6,705 nucleotides of DNA from Bacteriovoracaceae bacterium (GCA_947440875.1 CANETG010000143.1:1-6705); one strand, 5' to 3'. Counted from the first letter of the stretch, positions 1 through 5,586 are shown. The notes: generated by a model not told the origin, from the letters alone. Translations and numbers: made by a program.

Positions 1-774
1 CAGGAACTCGGGATTCATGCCACCATCGGACAAGACCTCGTGGCGATGTGTGTGAACGATATTATTTGCACGGGAGCGCGGCCTTTATTTTTTCTCGATT
101 ATCTCGCCAGCGGAAAACTTGATCTCGACGTTCATACTCAGCTCGTGGAAGGCATCGCGAAAGCATGTAAAGAAGTGAAGTGCGCTCTTATTGGGGGAGA
201 GACCGCGGAAATGCCCGGAGTCTATGCCACCGGAGTTTACGACCTCGCAGGATTTTGCGTGGGTGAAGTGTCGAAGGAAAAATGGCTCTCTCCGGACAAA
301 GTTTCTCCAGGAGATACGCTCATCGGAATTGCTTCAAGTGGTTTTCACTCTAACGGTTTCTCTCTCGTGAGAAAACTCGTGAAAGAGCATGAGATAGATC
401 TTATGAAAGAACTTTTGATTCCTACCAAACTCTACGTGAATCTCGTGATGAGCTTACTTAAGTCTCGGCCAGACAATATTAGCGGCATCGCGCACATTAC
501 TGGCGGCGGCTTTCACAATATCCCGCGGATGAACGAAGACCTGGGTTATGAGATCACCCATCTTCCCACCGATGAATTCAGACCAGCGGCAATGAATGAG
601 ATAGTAAAACGCTCTGGCATGGATAAGGCGAAATCTTACGAAACCTTTAACATGGGAATCGGACTTGTGATTGCTTGTAAAGATCCCGCTCTCCTGGAAA
701 AAGAACTCACCCTTGCTGGAGAGAAGTTCATGACGCTAGGTCAAGTCACACAGAAGACCGGCCTCCGGTTTTGA
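1..774 (+). CDS. purM: Phosphoribosylformylglycinamidine cyclo-ligase (AIR synthase), 5' end outside the window
   Basis: PurM converts formylglycinamidine ribonucleotide to 5-aminoimidazole ribonucleotide using ATP, the fifth step of de novo purine synthesis, in the cytoplasm. The frame is open from base 1 and gives 257 residues to the TGA at 772-774. The family is about 345 residues, so roughly the first 80-90, including the N-terminal ATP-binding region, lie upstream of the window. Family motifs in order are DLVAMCVND (residue 12 of the fragment), PLFFLDYLASGKL (28), GGETAEMPG (65), SSGFHSNGFSLVRK (112), HITGGGF (165) and FNMGIG (216). All match E. coli PurM closely from memory. An ATG at 40 lies inside the conserved DLVAMCVND motif and is not the start. 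The next gene begins 49 bp downstream. An inverted repeat spans the 3' end of the gene. Identification is secure; only the missing N-terminus is unseen. Confidence 0.97.
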   Translation, partial: QELGIHATIGQDLVAMCVNDIICTGARPLFFLDYLASGKLDLDVHTQLVEGIAKACKEVKCALIGGETAEMPGVYATGVYDLAGFCVGEVSKEKWLSPDKVSPGDTLIGIASSGFHSNGFSLVRKLVKEHEIDLMKELLIPTKLYVNLVMSLLKSRPDNISGIAHITGGGFHNIPRMNEDLGYEITHLPTDEFRPAAMNEIVKRSGMDKAKSYETFNMGIGLVIACKDPALLEKELTLAGEKFMTLGQVTQKTGLRF

Positions 775-778
775 CCTA
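737..778. repeat. Inverted repeat over the purM stop codon with an inner hairpin; possible weak terminator
   Basis: TAGGTCAA (737-744) is perfectly inverted as TTGACCTA (771-778), with a 26-nt spacer. Inside it ACCGG CCT CCGGT (757-769) forms a tight GC hairpin followed by TTT. The inner hairpin resembles an intrinsic terminator, but its U-tract is only 3-4 nt and the structure lies within the last codons of purM. The right arm also supplies the TTGACC of a candidate promoter. Termination is possible but weakly supported. Confidence 0.4.
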
Positions 779-797
779 AGAGATCATTCTTGATAAT
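771..797 (+). promoter_or_regulatory. Candidate sigma70-like promoter for the secreted repeat protein
   Basis: TTGACC (771-776) is a near-consensus -35 box and GATAAT (792-797) a near-consensus -10 box, but the spacer is only 15 bp. With the usual 17-bp spacer the -10 would be the poorer TAATTT (794-799). The position is right, 27 bp upstream of the ATG at 824. The -35 overlaps the purM stop codon and the right arm of an inverted repeat. Read-through from purM is the alternative. Confidence 0.4.
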
Positions 798-823
798 TTG
801 GAAGTGTCACCAAAGGACCTTCT

Positions 824-1633
824 ATGAAAACTCTTATAACTTTCCTCCTTCTTTTAAGCTCGATGGCGTTCGGTCAGACTGATCCTAACCAGCGCCTCGT
901 TTGCTCTTTTCATAATGGTTATTTTAAAGTTTTTGATGGAGCGCAGAGGTTTGAGTTTTACGTCGGTGGTTTTGCCAACAAGATTGAATGTGGACGTGAC
1001 TTTGGTATCGCTATCACAGCGACAAAATTTCTGACTTACTTTCAGGGTCAATTTCAAGAAAAATATGTTCGTGGAAATGGATCCCACATCTCTCAGCTTC
1101 GCGGAAGACTCGCCGTAGCGGTCATGGGACCTCATCTCATTGTCGCTAAAGCAGGTGGCCCTATCATTGAAAAGTATCTTCCTGGATCGACCCCTCCAAC
1201 ACTTGAACTCTCAAGCTCAATTGGTGTTATTTCCAAAAAACCGTTTCTCATTTTTACCGATGGCGCGACTATCACTGAAGAGTACATTCACAATATGAAT
1301 TACCAAATTCTCGTCGCCGGTCGCGAAGTCGCTGGAGCTCTCTTGGGAAACTCCATGGTGACTTATCACGACGGAGTTGTTTCCGAGAAATATATCGTTA
1401 GCCGCAGAAGCACAGATACCATCGTCTCTGGTCGCTCAAAAATTCTTGCGGCTTCTCTGGGGAATTATTTTATGATCTTTGATGGAACGCGCGGGCAATT
1501 CGCTGAAGAATATGTCGGTGGTCCAGGCAGAGTGGAAGTAAGAGAAGATGGTGCCTACCTATTCTTCTCGAACGGGAAAATCACTCGGTACCATCTTGGC
1601 TCCGGGACATTTGAATCATTCTCAAATAAATAA
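824..1633 (+). CDS. Secreted repeat protein of unknown function, probable seven-bladed beta-propeller
   Basis: I do not recognise this 269-residue protein as a named family. The ATG at 824 follows AAAGGA (812-817) with 6 nt spacing. Residues 1-17 form a signal peptide: Lys2, a Leu-rich core, and a likely cut after Ala-Phe-Gly17. The mature part is periodic. An E-x-Y/F motif occurs at E44, E79, E116, E152, E188, E228 and E264, spaced 35-40 residues. Each unit reads roughly hydrophobic strand, (F)DG or equivalent, E-x-Y, a Gly-rich turn, then a second hydrophobic strand often preceded by GR (such as GRLAVAVMG and GREVAGALLGN). The N-terminal strand RLVCSFHNG (24-32) resembles the end of a unit, and the C-terminal KITRYHLGSG resembles the start of one. 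Together they would make a seventh blade, the usual closure of beta-propellers. It likely acts in the periplasm or outside the cell. The fold is inferred and the partner is unknown. Confidence 0.85.
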   Translation: MKTLITFLLLLSSMAFGQTDPNQRLVCSFHNGYFKVFDGAQRFEFYVGGFANKIECGRDFGIAITATKFLTYFQGQFQEKYVRGNGSHISQLRGRLAVAVMGPHLIVAKAGGPIIEKYLPGSTPPTLELSSSIGVISKKPFLIFTDGATITEEYIHNMNYQILVAGREVAGALLGNSMVTYHDGVVSEKYIVSRRSTDTIVSGRSKILAASLGNYFMIFDGTRGQFAEEYVGGPGRVEVREDGAYLFFSNGKITRYHLGSGTFESFSNK

Positions 1634-1734
1634 GGGCCCCCGAGTGCATTAGGTTCTGGTTCAGTGCCGGAATGGAGAGGGTGAATATTTCCTGATGAAT
1701 TATCCGTTACGGAATCAGAACTGATTCGCGAGTT
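1634..1734. other. Convergent intergenic spacer with a short palindrome and no clear terminator
   Basis: This 101-bp gap separates two converging genes. The best structure is GAATCAG AA CTGATTC (1712-1727), a 7-bp perfect inverted repeat. On the plus strand a TTTT run follows 5 nt later (1733-1736); on the minus strand no T-run follows. A smaller overlapping dyad, TCCG TTA CGGA (1703-1713), excludes it. It could be a weak terminator for the plus-strand gene, but neither transcript has a textbook terminator here. Nothing else is recognisable in the spacer. Confidence 0.35.
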
Positions 1735-3012
1735 TTACACCCGCGCCTGAATCTTCTTAAACTCAGAATGATAATGTTTTCTTAGGTTCTCAAAATCAAT
1801 CCACTTCGAAGCATCGTGCTTCACAGTCAACGCCGAGAGATTTTTCTTCAGCTCATCCTTGTTTCTTGAATCAAAGAACGCTTTCTGAACGATCTCATAA
1901 AGCTCTTCCCGTTTTTTCTCCGGATTCATGAGAATTAGATGATGAAGAACATAACTCGAATAAATTTTTTCGTTCTGAGAAACCTTGGCCTCAATCTTCT
2001 CGCGGTCGATGACTAGATTCTCGACGACATTTTTCATCCTGCGAAGAGAATACGAAAGGAGCCCGAAGTGATCGGGGAGGAGCATGCGTTCAACTGAAGA
2101 GTGAGAAATATCTCTCTCGTGCCAAAGAGCACAGTTCTCAAGAGCGGGAACCACGTGCGAGCGGATCATGCGTGCCATGCCGGCAATATTCTCTGAAGAG
2201 ATCGGATTTTTTTTATGCGGCATCGTGGAGGAGCCTTTCTGACCTTTGGAGAATCCTTCACGCACTTCATCCACGTCAGAATGCTGAAGCAGGCGAAACT
2301 CAGTGGCCATTCTTTCGAGGAGTGATCCGATGAGGGCGCCGACTTGAATCGTGACCGCGTACCGGTCGCGAGGAATGACTTGAGTGGAGACCGGTTCCGT
2401 TTTAAGCCCAAGTTTCGAAAGTGTAGATGTTTCTTGTTCGGGTGTGACAACAGTATAATTTCCAACCGCACCAGAAAGTTGACCCGTGAGTTCACTCGTC
2501 ACATGTCCCCAATCGGTCATTCTTCTTTTGAGTTCTGCCTGAAACGATAAAAACTTTTGCCCGAAGATCATTGCCTCGGCAGAGATCCCGTGACTTCTTC
2601 CGATGCAGAGAAGATCACTCGTTTCATTGGTCTTCGTTTTGAGAGCTCCTTCCAGAGCGGCGAGATCTTTCATGACCACGGCCATCGAATCTTTCATGAT
2701 GAGGGAATGGGCCGTATCAATCACGTCCGAAGACGTAATCCCGAAGTGAAAAAAACGTCCATCTTCGGGAGCGTATTGTTCGGTGACACTCGTACAAAAA
2801 GCGATGACGTCGTGATTAGTAATTTTCTCGATCTCGGATATTCTTTCGGGATTAATCTTCGCATGGGCCATCTTTTCGGCAGTCCCCGTGGGAACCATTC
2901 CCGATTCTTCAAGAGTCCGAAGGTGCGCGAGTTCCACTTTCAGGTAATACCGAAAGCGGCTCTCATCCGTCCAGAGATCCGAGATGTCTTTCACGTCGTA
3001 GCGATTGATCAT
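1735..3012 (-). CDS. purB: Adenylosuccinate lyase
   Basis: PurB removes fumarate in two purine steps: SAICAR to AICAR, and adenylosuccinate to AMP. It is a cytoplasmic homotetramer of the fumarase/aspartase superfamily. The 425 residues match the B. subtilis-type length (about 430). The N-terminus MINRYDVKDISDLWTDE aligns with the family start, which fixes the ATG. Visible key sites are NHDV (His67, family His68), FGITSSDVIDT (90-100), GRSHG (His141, catalytic) and the signature loop GSSTMPHKKNP (260-270) with catalytic Ser262. Around His141 the usual HAEPTTFG-like stretch reads SAEAMIFG, a divergence. It is the last gene of the lemA operon; the upstream stop codon is 6 nt away. The ribosome site AAGGA (3016-3020) overlaps that stop and is unusually close to the ATG (3 nt), so translation probably depends on coupling. 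The gene converges on the secreted repeat protein gene. Confidence 0.96.
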   Translation of the reverse strand: MINRYDVKDISDLWTDESRFRYYLKVELAHLRTLEESGMVPTGTAEKMAHAKINPERISEIEKITNHDVIAFCTSVTEQYAPEDGRFFHFGITSSDVIDTAHSLIMKDSMAVVMKDLAALEGALKTKTNETSDLLCIGRSHGISAEAMIFGQKFLSFQAELKRRMTDWGHVTSELTGQLSGAVGNYTVVTPEQETSTLSKLGLKTEPVSTQVIPRDRYAVTIQVGALIGSLLERMATEFRLLQHSDVDEVREGFSKGQKGSSTMPHKKNPISSENIAGMARMIRSHVVPALENCALWHERDISHSSVERMLLPDHFGLLSYSLRRMKNVVENLVIDREKIEAKVSQNEKIYSSYVLHHLILMNPEKKREELYEIVQKAFFDSRNKDELKKNLSALTVKHDASKWIDFENLRKHYHSEFKKIQARV

Positions 3013-3018
3013 AAATCC

Positions 3019-3645
3019 TTAGAGAAAGAGGATGGTGTCTTTTAATTCGCCGGGATGTTTGTCCCCAACTTTTCCACCAAAATCTTTTAGTATTTTCTCT
3101 TCCAAACTTTGAATGCTTTCGGTAAACCCCAGCGCCATGTTCCCGGCGCGGAAGTGTTTTTGCATGATAACAATGAGATCATCAAGTTCCGGCTGAGAGA
3201 TTTGTTCCTTCAGCGTTTTATCCACGAGAACGTGAATTTGTCTTTCGAAGACCGAGACCATGATCATCGCCGTGACTTGATGGGAGACCTCAGAAGTTCC
3301 TTGTGTGTGAAAAAGCTCAACCGCTTTTTCTTTGGATTCCCGGGCCACTTCCCATTCCGAAAGAGCGAATTTCTTCAGCGCTGGAAATTTTCCCATCCAG
3401 GTGAAAATAAGAAACGTGACGAGAAACGAGATTGGCCAAAGTTCCGCGTGTTGAAATTCGATGTAGTGACTGAACACGAGATTAAATAAAAAGGAAGCCA
3501 CTAAACCAAAGCGAAAGGGTGCTGCGGGATAATCATCTGAACTTTCTGCCACAACCAGGAGAAGCTCACACCCCGTATTTTCTTCGAACTGGCGAAGACG
3601 AGCTTCAACTACTTTGACGTCCTCTTGTAACATGATGACTTTCAT
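3019..3645 (-). CDS. TPM-domain membrane protein, COG3762-like
   Basis: This 208-residue protein begins at the ATG whose A is the last base of the upstream stop (TAATG). The frame is open 18 codons further upstream, but that stretch reads the Gly-rich tail of the previous gene out of frame. AGGGAG (3652-3657) lies 6 nt before the chosen ATG. The N-terminal 40 residues look soluble. Two hydrophobic segments follow, about residues 46-64 and 69-85. The C-terminal part resembles a TPM domain: a helix with WEVARESKEKAVELF (98-112), then a strand MIMVSVFERQIHVLVD (127-142) like the VSxxERxVxV core of the family, then an amphipathic helix. This order (lemA, Gly-rich TPM protein, second TPM protein) is seen in many Proteobacteria. 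Its molecular function is not established. The inner-membrane location and domain call are inferred from pattern. purB follows after 6 nt. Confidence 0.82.
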   Translation of the reverse strand: MKVIMLQEDVKVVEARLRQFEENTGCELLLVVAESSDDYPAAPFRFGLVASFLFNLVFSHYIEFQHAELWPISFLVTFLIFTWMGKFPALKKFALSEWEVARESKEKAVELFHTQGTSEVSHQVTAMIMVSVFERQIHVLVDKTLKEQISQPELDDLIVIMQKHFRAGNMALGFTESIQSLEEKILKDFGGKVGDKHPGELKDTILFL

Positions 3646-4502
3646 TACCAGCTCCCTGATGAGCCGCCGCCGGAGAATCCTCCGCCACCGCCGCTCCAAC
3701 CACCGCCGCCGCCTCCACCGAAACCACTTCCACCACGATGACCGCCGCCTCCGCTCATGAGCATCGCCATGAGAAGATTTCCGATGCCGACGATACCAAT
3801 GAGAAAGCCCACAACAATGAGAAAGATTAAAGCAGTCCCGAGTCCCGGAACCATGAGCCAGCCCACGCCACCCATCCCGATTCCACTGAGTGCTCCTCGG
3901 AGAACGGGTTTATTTCGAGCGACGAGATAGCTCACAACGAGAACACCAAGGAAAAAAGGAAGGGCCGCACCGAAAGGAGTTCCTTGTCTGGCGGGTGCGA
4001 CACGTCTTACGAGTCCGCTTTCTTCGGAGCTTTTGATGTTGAAGCGTCTAGCGACGTCATCCATAAACAAACGAAGACCACCGTGGAATTCACCACGACG
4101 AAAATATTCGGGAAAAACTTTTCTCGTGTACTGAGTCGTATCGTAATCGGTCAGTTCACCTTCGATGCCTTCTCCGACTTCGATGCGCATTTGTTTATCA
4201 GAGGTCGCGATCAGAACGAGAATTCCGTTCCCGGCCTTTTTTGTTCCGAGCTGCCACTTCTCAGCGACGCGGATTGAATAATCTTCGATGGCATAACCCT
4301 GAAGATCAGGCACCGTGAGGATCGTTATCTGGGGACCCTTATTGGTATTGATTTCGTAGGCGAATTTCGAGAGATCTTCGCGCTCTTGGGGAGAGAGAAT
4401 ATTGGCAAGATCCATCACGGGTGAAGTCAGAGCAGGAATACTAATTTCCTGCCCTCTGACGTTTAAGCTGATGAGAAAAAATAAGACGAAGAAAAAGCGC
4501 AT
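3645..4502 (-). CDS. YgcG-type TPM-domain protein with signal peptide and glycine-rich tail
   Basis: This 285-residue exported protein has a signal peptide (about 1-18, Phe/Leu-rich core). A TPM domain follows (about 27-155): a VMDLANILSPQE opening, AIEDYSIRVAEKWQLG (71-86), the strand GNGILVLIAT (91-100), RIEVGEGIEGELTD (106-119) and a helix ending in FMDDVARRF. Hydrophobic membrane segments follow at about 179-195 and 214-248. The tail from 250 is almost all Gly with Ser, Phe and Trp and ends in SSGSW, the hallmark of this family. TPM domains have been assigned phosphatase activity in plant TLP18.3; for bacterial members the role is unclear, and envelope or membrane maintenance is often proposed. 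The start abuts the lemA stop (TAAATG) and no Shine-Dalgarno is visible, so translation likely depends on ribosomes finishing lemA. The stop overlaps the next ATG by one base. Confidence 0.9.
   Translation of the reverse strand: MRFFFVLFFLISLNVRGQEISIPALTSPVMDLANILSPQEREDLSKFAYEINTNKGPQITILTVPDLQGYAIEDYSIRVAEKWQLGTKKAGNGILVLIATSDKQMRIEVGEGIEGELTDYDTTQYTRKVFPEYFRRGEFHGGLRLFMDDVARRFNIKSSEESGLVRRVAPARQGTPFGAALPFFLGVLVVSYLVARNKPVLRGALSGIGMGGVGWLMVPGLGTALIFLIVVGFLIGIVGIGNLLMAMLMSGGGGHRGGSGFGGGGGGGWSGGGGGFSGGGSSGSW
3652..3657 (-). promoter_or_regulatory. Ribosome binding site built from the last codons of the upstream gene
   Basis: On the minus strand, GGG AGC TGG TAA encodes the conserved Gly-Ser-Trp end of the YgcG-type protein and supplies AGGGAG, 6 nt before the ATG at 3645. 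It decides the downstream start, since the alternative start further upstream would read through the Gly-rich tail in another frame. Confidence 0.75.
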
Positions 4503-5078
4503 TTAGAACTGAACTTGCGGAGTGGCCTGTTCTGCCTCTGTCGCCGTGAACTGAGGCTTCTTATCAAATTTGTGAACCAAAGAATTGGTTAAGCTCGTTG
4601 GGAAGACTGTCACGAGGTTATTAAATTCCAGAACCGATTCGATGTAGCGGCGACGAGCGATGGTGATTCTATTTTCCGTTCCTTCAAGTTGGGACTGAAG
4701 ACCCAAAAAGTTTTGGTTCGCTTTGAGATCCGGATATCTTTCCGACACAACCATCAAGCGCCCGAGTGCTTGAGAAAGACCTGATTGCGCTTCTTGGAAT
4801 TTCTTCATCGTTTCAGGATTCAGATTTTTCGCATCGACTGTCATCGCCGTGGCCTTGGCGCGCGCACTGATCACACCTTCAAGCGTTTCTTTTTCGTGAG
4901 AGGCATAACCCTTGACGACATTCACGAGATTCGGAATGAGGTCTGCCCGGCGCTTATACTGGTTCATGACTTCGGCCCATTGAGCTTCCACATTATTATT
5001 GGACTGCGGAATTGACTGGAGTCCGCAGGAAGTGAGAATGAGGGTGAATAAAAGAATAGTGACTGTTGAGAACTTCAT
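4503..5078 (-). CDS. lemA: LemA family lipoprotein
   Basis: The 191-residue product has a lipoprotein signal (Lys2, hydrophobic core, lipobox Leu15-Thr-Ser-Cys18), so it should be lipidated at Cys18. This replaces the plain N-terminal anchor common in LemA. The hallmark stretch follows: NNVEAQWAEVMNQYKRR (27-43), then DLIPNLVNVVKGYASHE (46-62). Long helices (64-120) and ERYPDLKANQNF (113-124) complete the four-helix-bundle pattern, ending with RRRYIESVLEFNNLVTVFP (142-160). LemA is widespread and usually sits beside TPM-domain genes, as here; its biochemical role is unknown. Gly at position +2 gives no Asp retention signal for the inner membrane, though sorting rules may differ in this organism. 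AAGGGG (5084-5089) lies 5 nt before the ATG. It is the first gene of a four-gene unit ending in purB. Confidence 0.95.
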   Translation of the reverse strand: MKFSTVTILLFTLILTSCGLQSIPQSNNNVEAQWAEVMNQYKRRADLIPNLVNVVKGYASHEKETLEGVISARAKATAMTVDAKNLNPETMKKFQEAQSGLSQALGRLMVVSERYPDLKANQNFLGLQSQLEGTENRITIARRRYIESVLEFNNLVTVFPTSLTNSLVHKFDKKPQFTATEAEQATPQVQF

Positions 5079-5089
5079 AAAGACCCCTT

Positions 5090-5127
5090 AAAAAAGAAAA
5101 CCCAAAGTAGTATGAGTACTTTGGGTT
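5090..5127 (-). terminator. Strong intrinsic terminator after rpsT, abutting the lemA ribosome site
   Basis: On the minus strand AACCCAAAGTA (5127-5117) pairs perfectly over 11 bp with TACTTTGGGTT (5109-5099) around a 7-nt loop. The stem is followed by TT C TTTTTT (5098-5090). The next base begins the AAGGGG ribosome site of lemA. It should end transcripts arriving from rpsT. Confidence 0.85.
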
Positions 5128-5129
5128 CT

Positions 5130-5158
5130 ATTCTTAAAAATGCCAGAGTTAATGGCAA
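5130..5158 (-). promoter_or_regulatory. Candidate lemA operon promoter nested between two hairpins
   Basis: On the minus strand TTGCCA (5158-5153), a 17-bp spacer and AAGAAT (5135-5130) form a reasonable sigma70-like promoter. The same TTGCCA-N17 layout occurs at the rpsT promoter. Expected initiation at about 5121-5123 falls inside the left arm of the following terminator, so its transcripts would lack the CCC part of the stem. This is inference; the -10 box matches consensus at 4 of 6 positions. Confidence 0.45.
5136..5157 (-). terminator. Weak hairpin with T-run just downstream of rpsT
   Basis: On the minus strand TGCCA (5157-5153), a 7-nt loop and TGGCA (5145-5141) are followed by TTTTT (5140-5136). 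The stem is only 5 bp. It may be a first, leaky terminator of rpsT ahead of the stronger one. It overlaps the candidate lemA promoter, whose -35 shares its left arm. Confidence 0.4.
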
Positions 5159-5162
5159 TAAA

Positions 5163-5426
5163 TTATTTGAGTCCAGCAACGAGCTTAGTGAGGCGCGAGG
5201 TCTTACGAGAAGCTGTCTGCTTTTTCATCGCTGGTGATTTAGCGAGTTTAGCCAGGAGCGACTGAGCTTTCACGAGGAGAGTTTTTGCAGTTGATGCATC
5301 ACCCTTTGCGACAGCTTCGCGCAGAGACTTCACAGTCGTTCTTGCGCGTGCAGTTTTTACTTTGTTCGCCATACGACGAGTTTTTTCTTGTTTAGCTCTT
5401 TTTTCCGACGACTTGTGATTGGCCAC
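5163..5426 (-). CDS. rpsT: 30S ribosomal protein S20
   Basis: S20 binds 16S rRNA in the body of the small subunit and is needed for proper 30S assembly. The 87-residue product matches the family length and composition: very Lys/Arg/Ala-rich, with the hallmark start MANHKSSEKRAKQ and a helical basic body (RRMANKVKTARARTTVKSLR, 17-36). The start codon is GTG (5426-5424). An in-frame TAA lies directly before it, and AGGAG (5439-5435) lies 8 nt upstream, so no ATG alternative exists. A near-consensus promoter sits about 45 bp upstream, and a strong terminator follows the gene, so it can be monocistronic. The E. coli gene also uses a non-AUG start (UUG) and is subject to S20 feedback; whether that control exists here is not visible. 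Confidence 0.97.
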   Translation of the reverse strand: MANHKSSEKRAKQEKTRRMANKVKTARARTTVKSLREAVAKGDASTAKTLLVKAQSLLAKLAKSPAMKKQTASRKTSRLTKLVAGLK

Positions 5427-5434
5427 TTAATATT

Positions 5435-5439
5435 CTCCT
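5435..5439 (-). promoter_or_regulatory. rpsT ribosome binding site fixing a GTG start
   Basis: AGGAG on the minus strand lies 8 nt before the GTG at 5426. TAA directly precedes the GTG in frame, so this site and the conserved ANHKSSEKRAKQ sequence together fix the start. Confidence 0.85.
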
Positions 5440-5469
5440 GATTGCATATTTATTCAAAAATATTGCGAT

Positions 5470-5498
5470 GTTATAAACAATCCTGGACCTTGTGGCAA
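5470..5498 (-). promoter_or_regulatory. rpsT promoter
   Basis: On the minus strand TTGCCA (5498-5493), a 17-bp spacer and TATAAC (5475-5470) match the sigma70 consensus at 5 of 6 positions in each box. Initiation near 5463 would give a leader of about 37 nt. Its -35 is 12 bp from the -35 of the divergent plus-strand promoter. Confidence 0.8.
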
Positions 5499-5510
5499 TA
5501 GTGAATCTCG

Positions 5511-5539
5511 TTGACCCTCGAATAAGGGCGACATATTCT
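5511..5539 (+). promoter_or_regulatory. Promoter of the 3-hydroxyacyl-CoA dehydrogenase gene
   Basis: TTGACC (5511-5516), a 17-bp spacer and TATTCT (5534-5539) form a strong sigma70-like promoter. Initiation near 5546 would give a leader of about 40 nt with a pyrimidine tract (5550-5561) before the ribosome site. A 6-bp inverted repeat, AATAAG (5521-5526) and CTTATT (5538-5543), spans the spacer and -10 and could be an operator, or chance. Confidence 0.75.
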
Positions 5540-5586
5540 TATTTCAAACTTTTTTTCTCTCTTATTTTGGCGGAGGATTCCTTCTT

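Noticed and set aside
2557..3045. A 162-codon plus-strand open frame across the 5' part of purB
   Set aside because: Antisense to conserved PurB sequence, no ribosome site noted and no recognisable motif.
3646..3699. An 18-codon in-frame N-terminal extension (Arg-rich) of the second TPM-domain protein
   Set aside because: It only reads the Gly-rich tail of the upstream gene in another frame; the ATG at 3645 has a good ribosome site and the TAATG overlap typical of operons.
3648..3755. Repetitive CCGCC/CCACC tract that looks like a DNA tandem repeat
   Set aside because: It encodes the Gly-rich tail standard for YgcG-type TPM proteins; the units are irregular Gly codons, not a clean tandem array.
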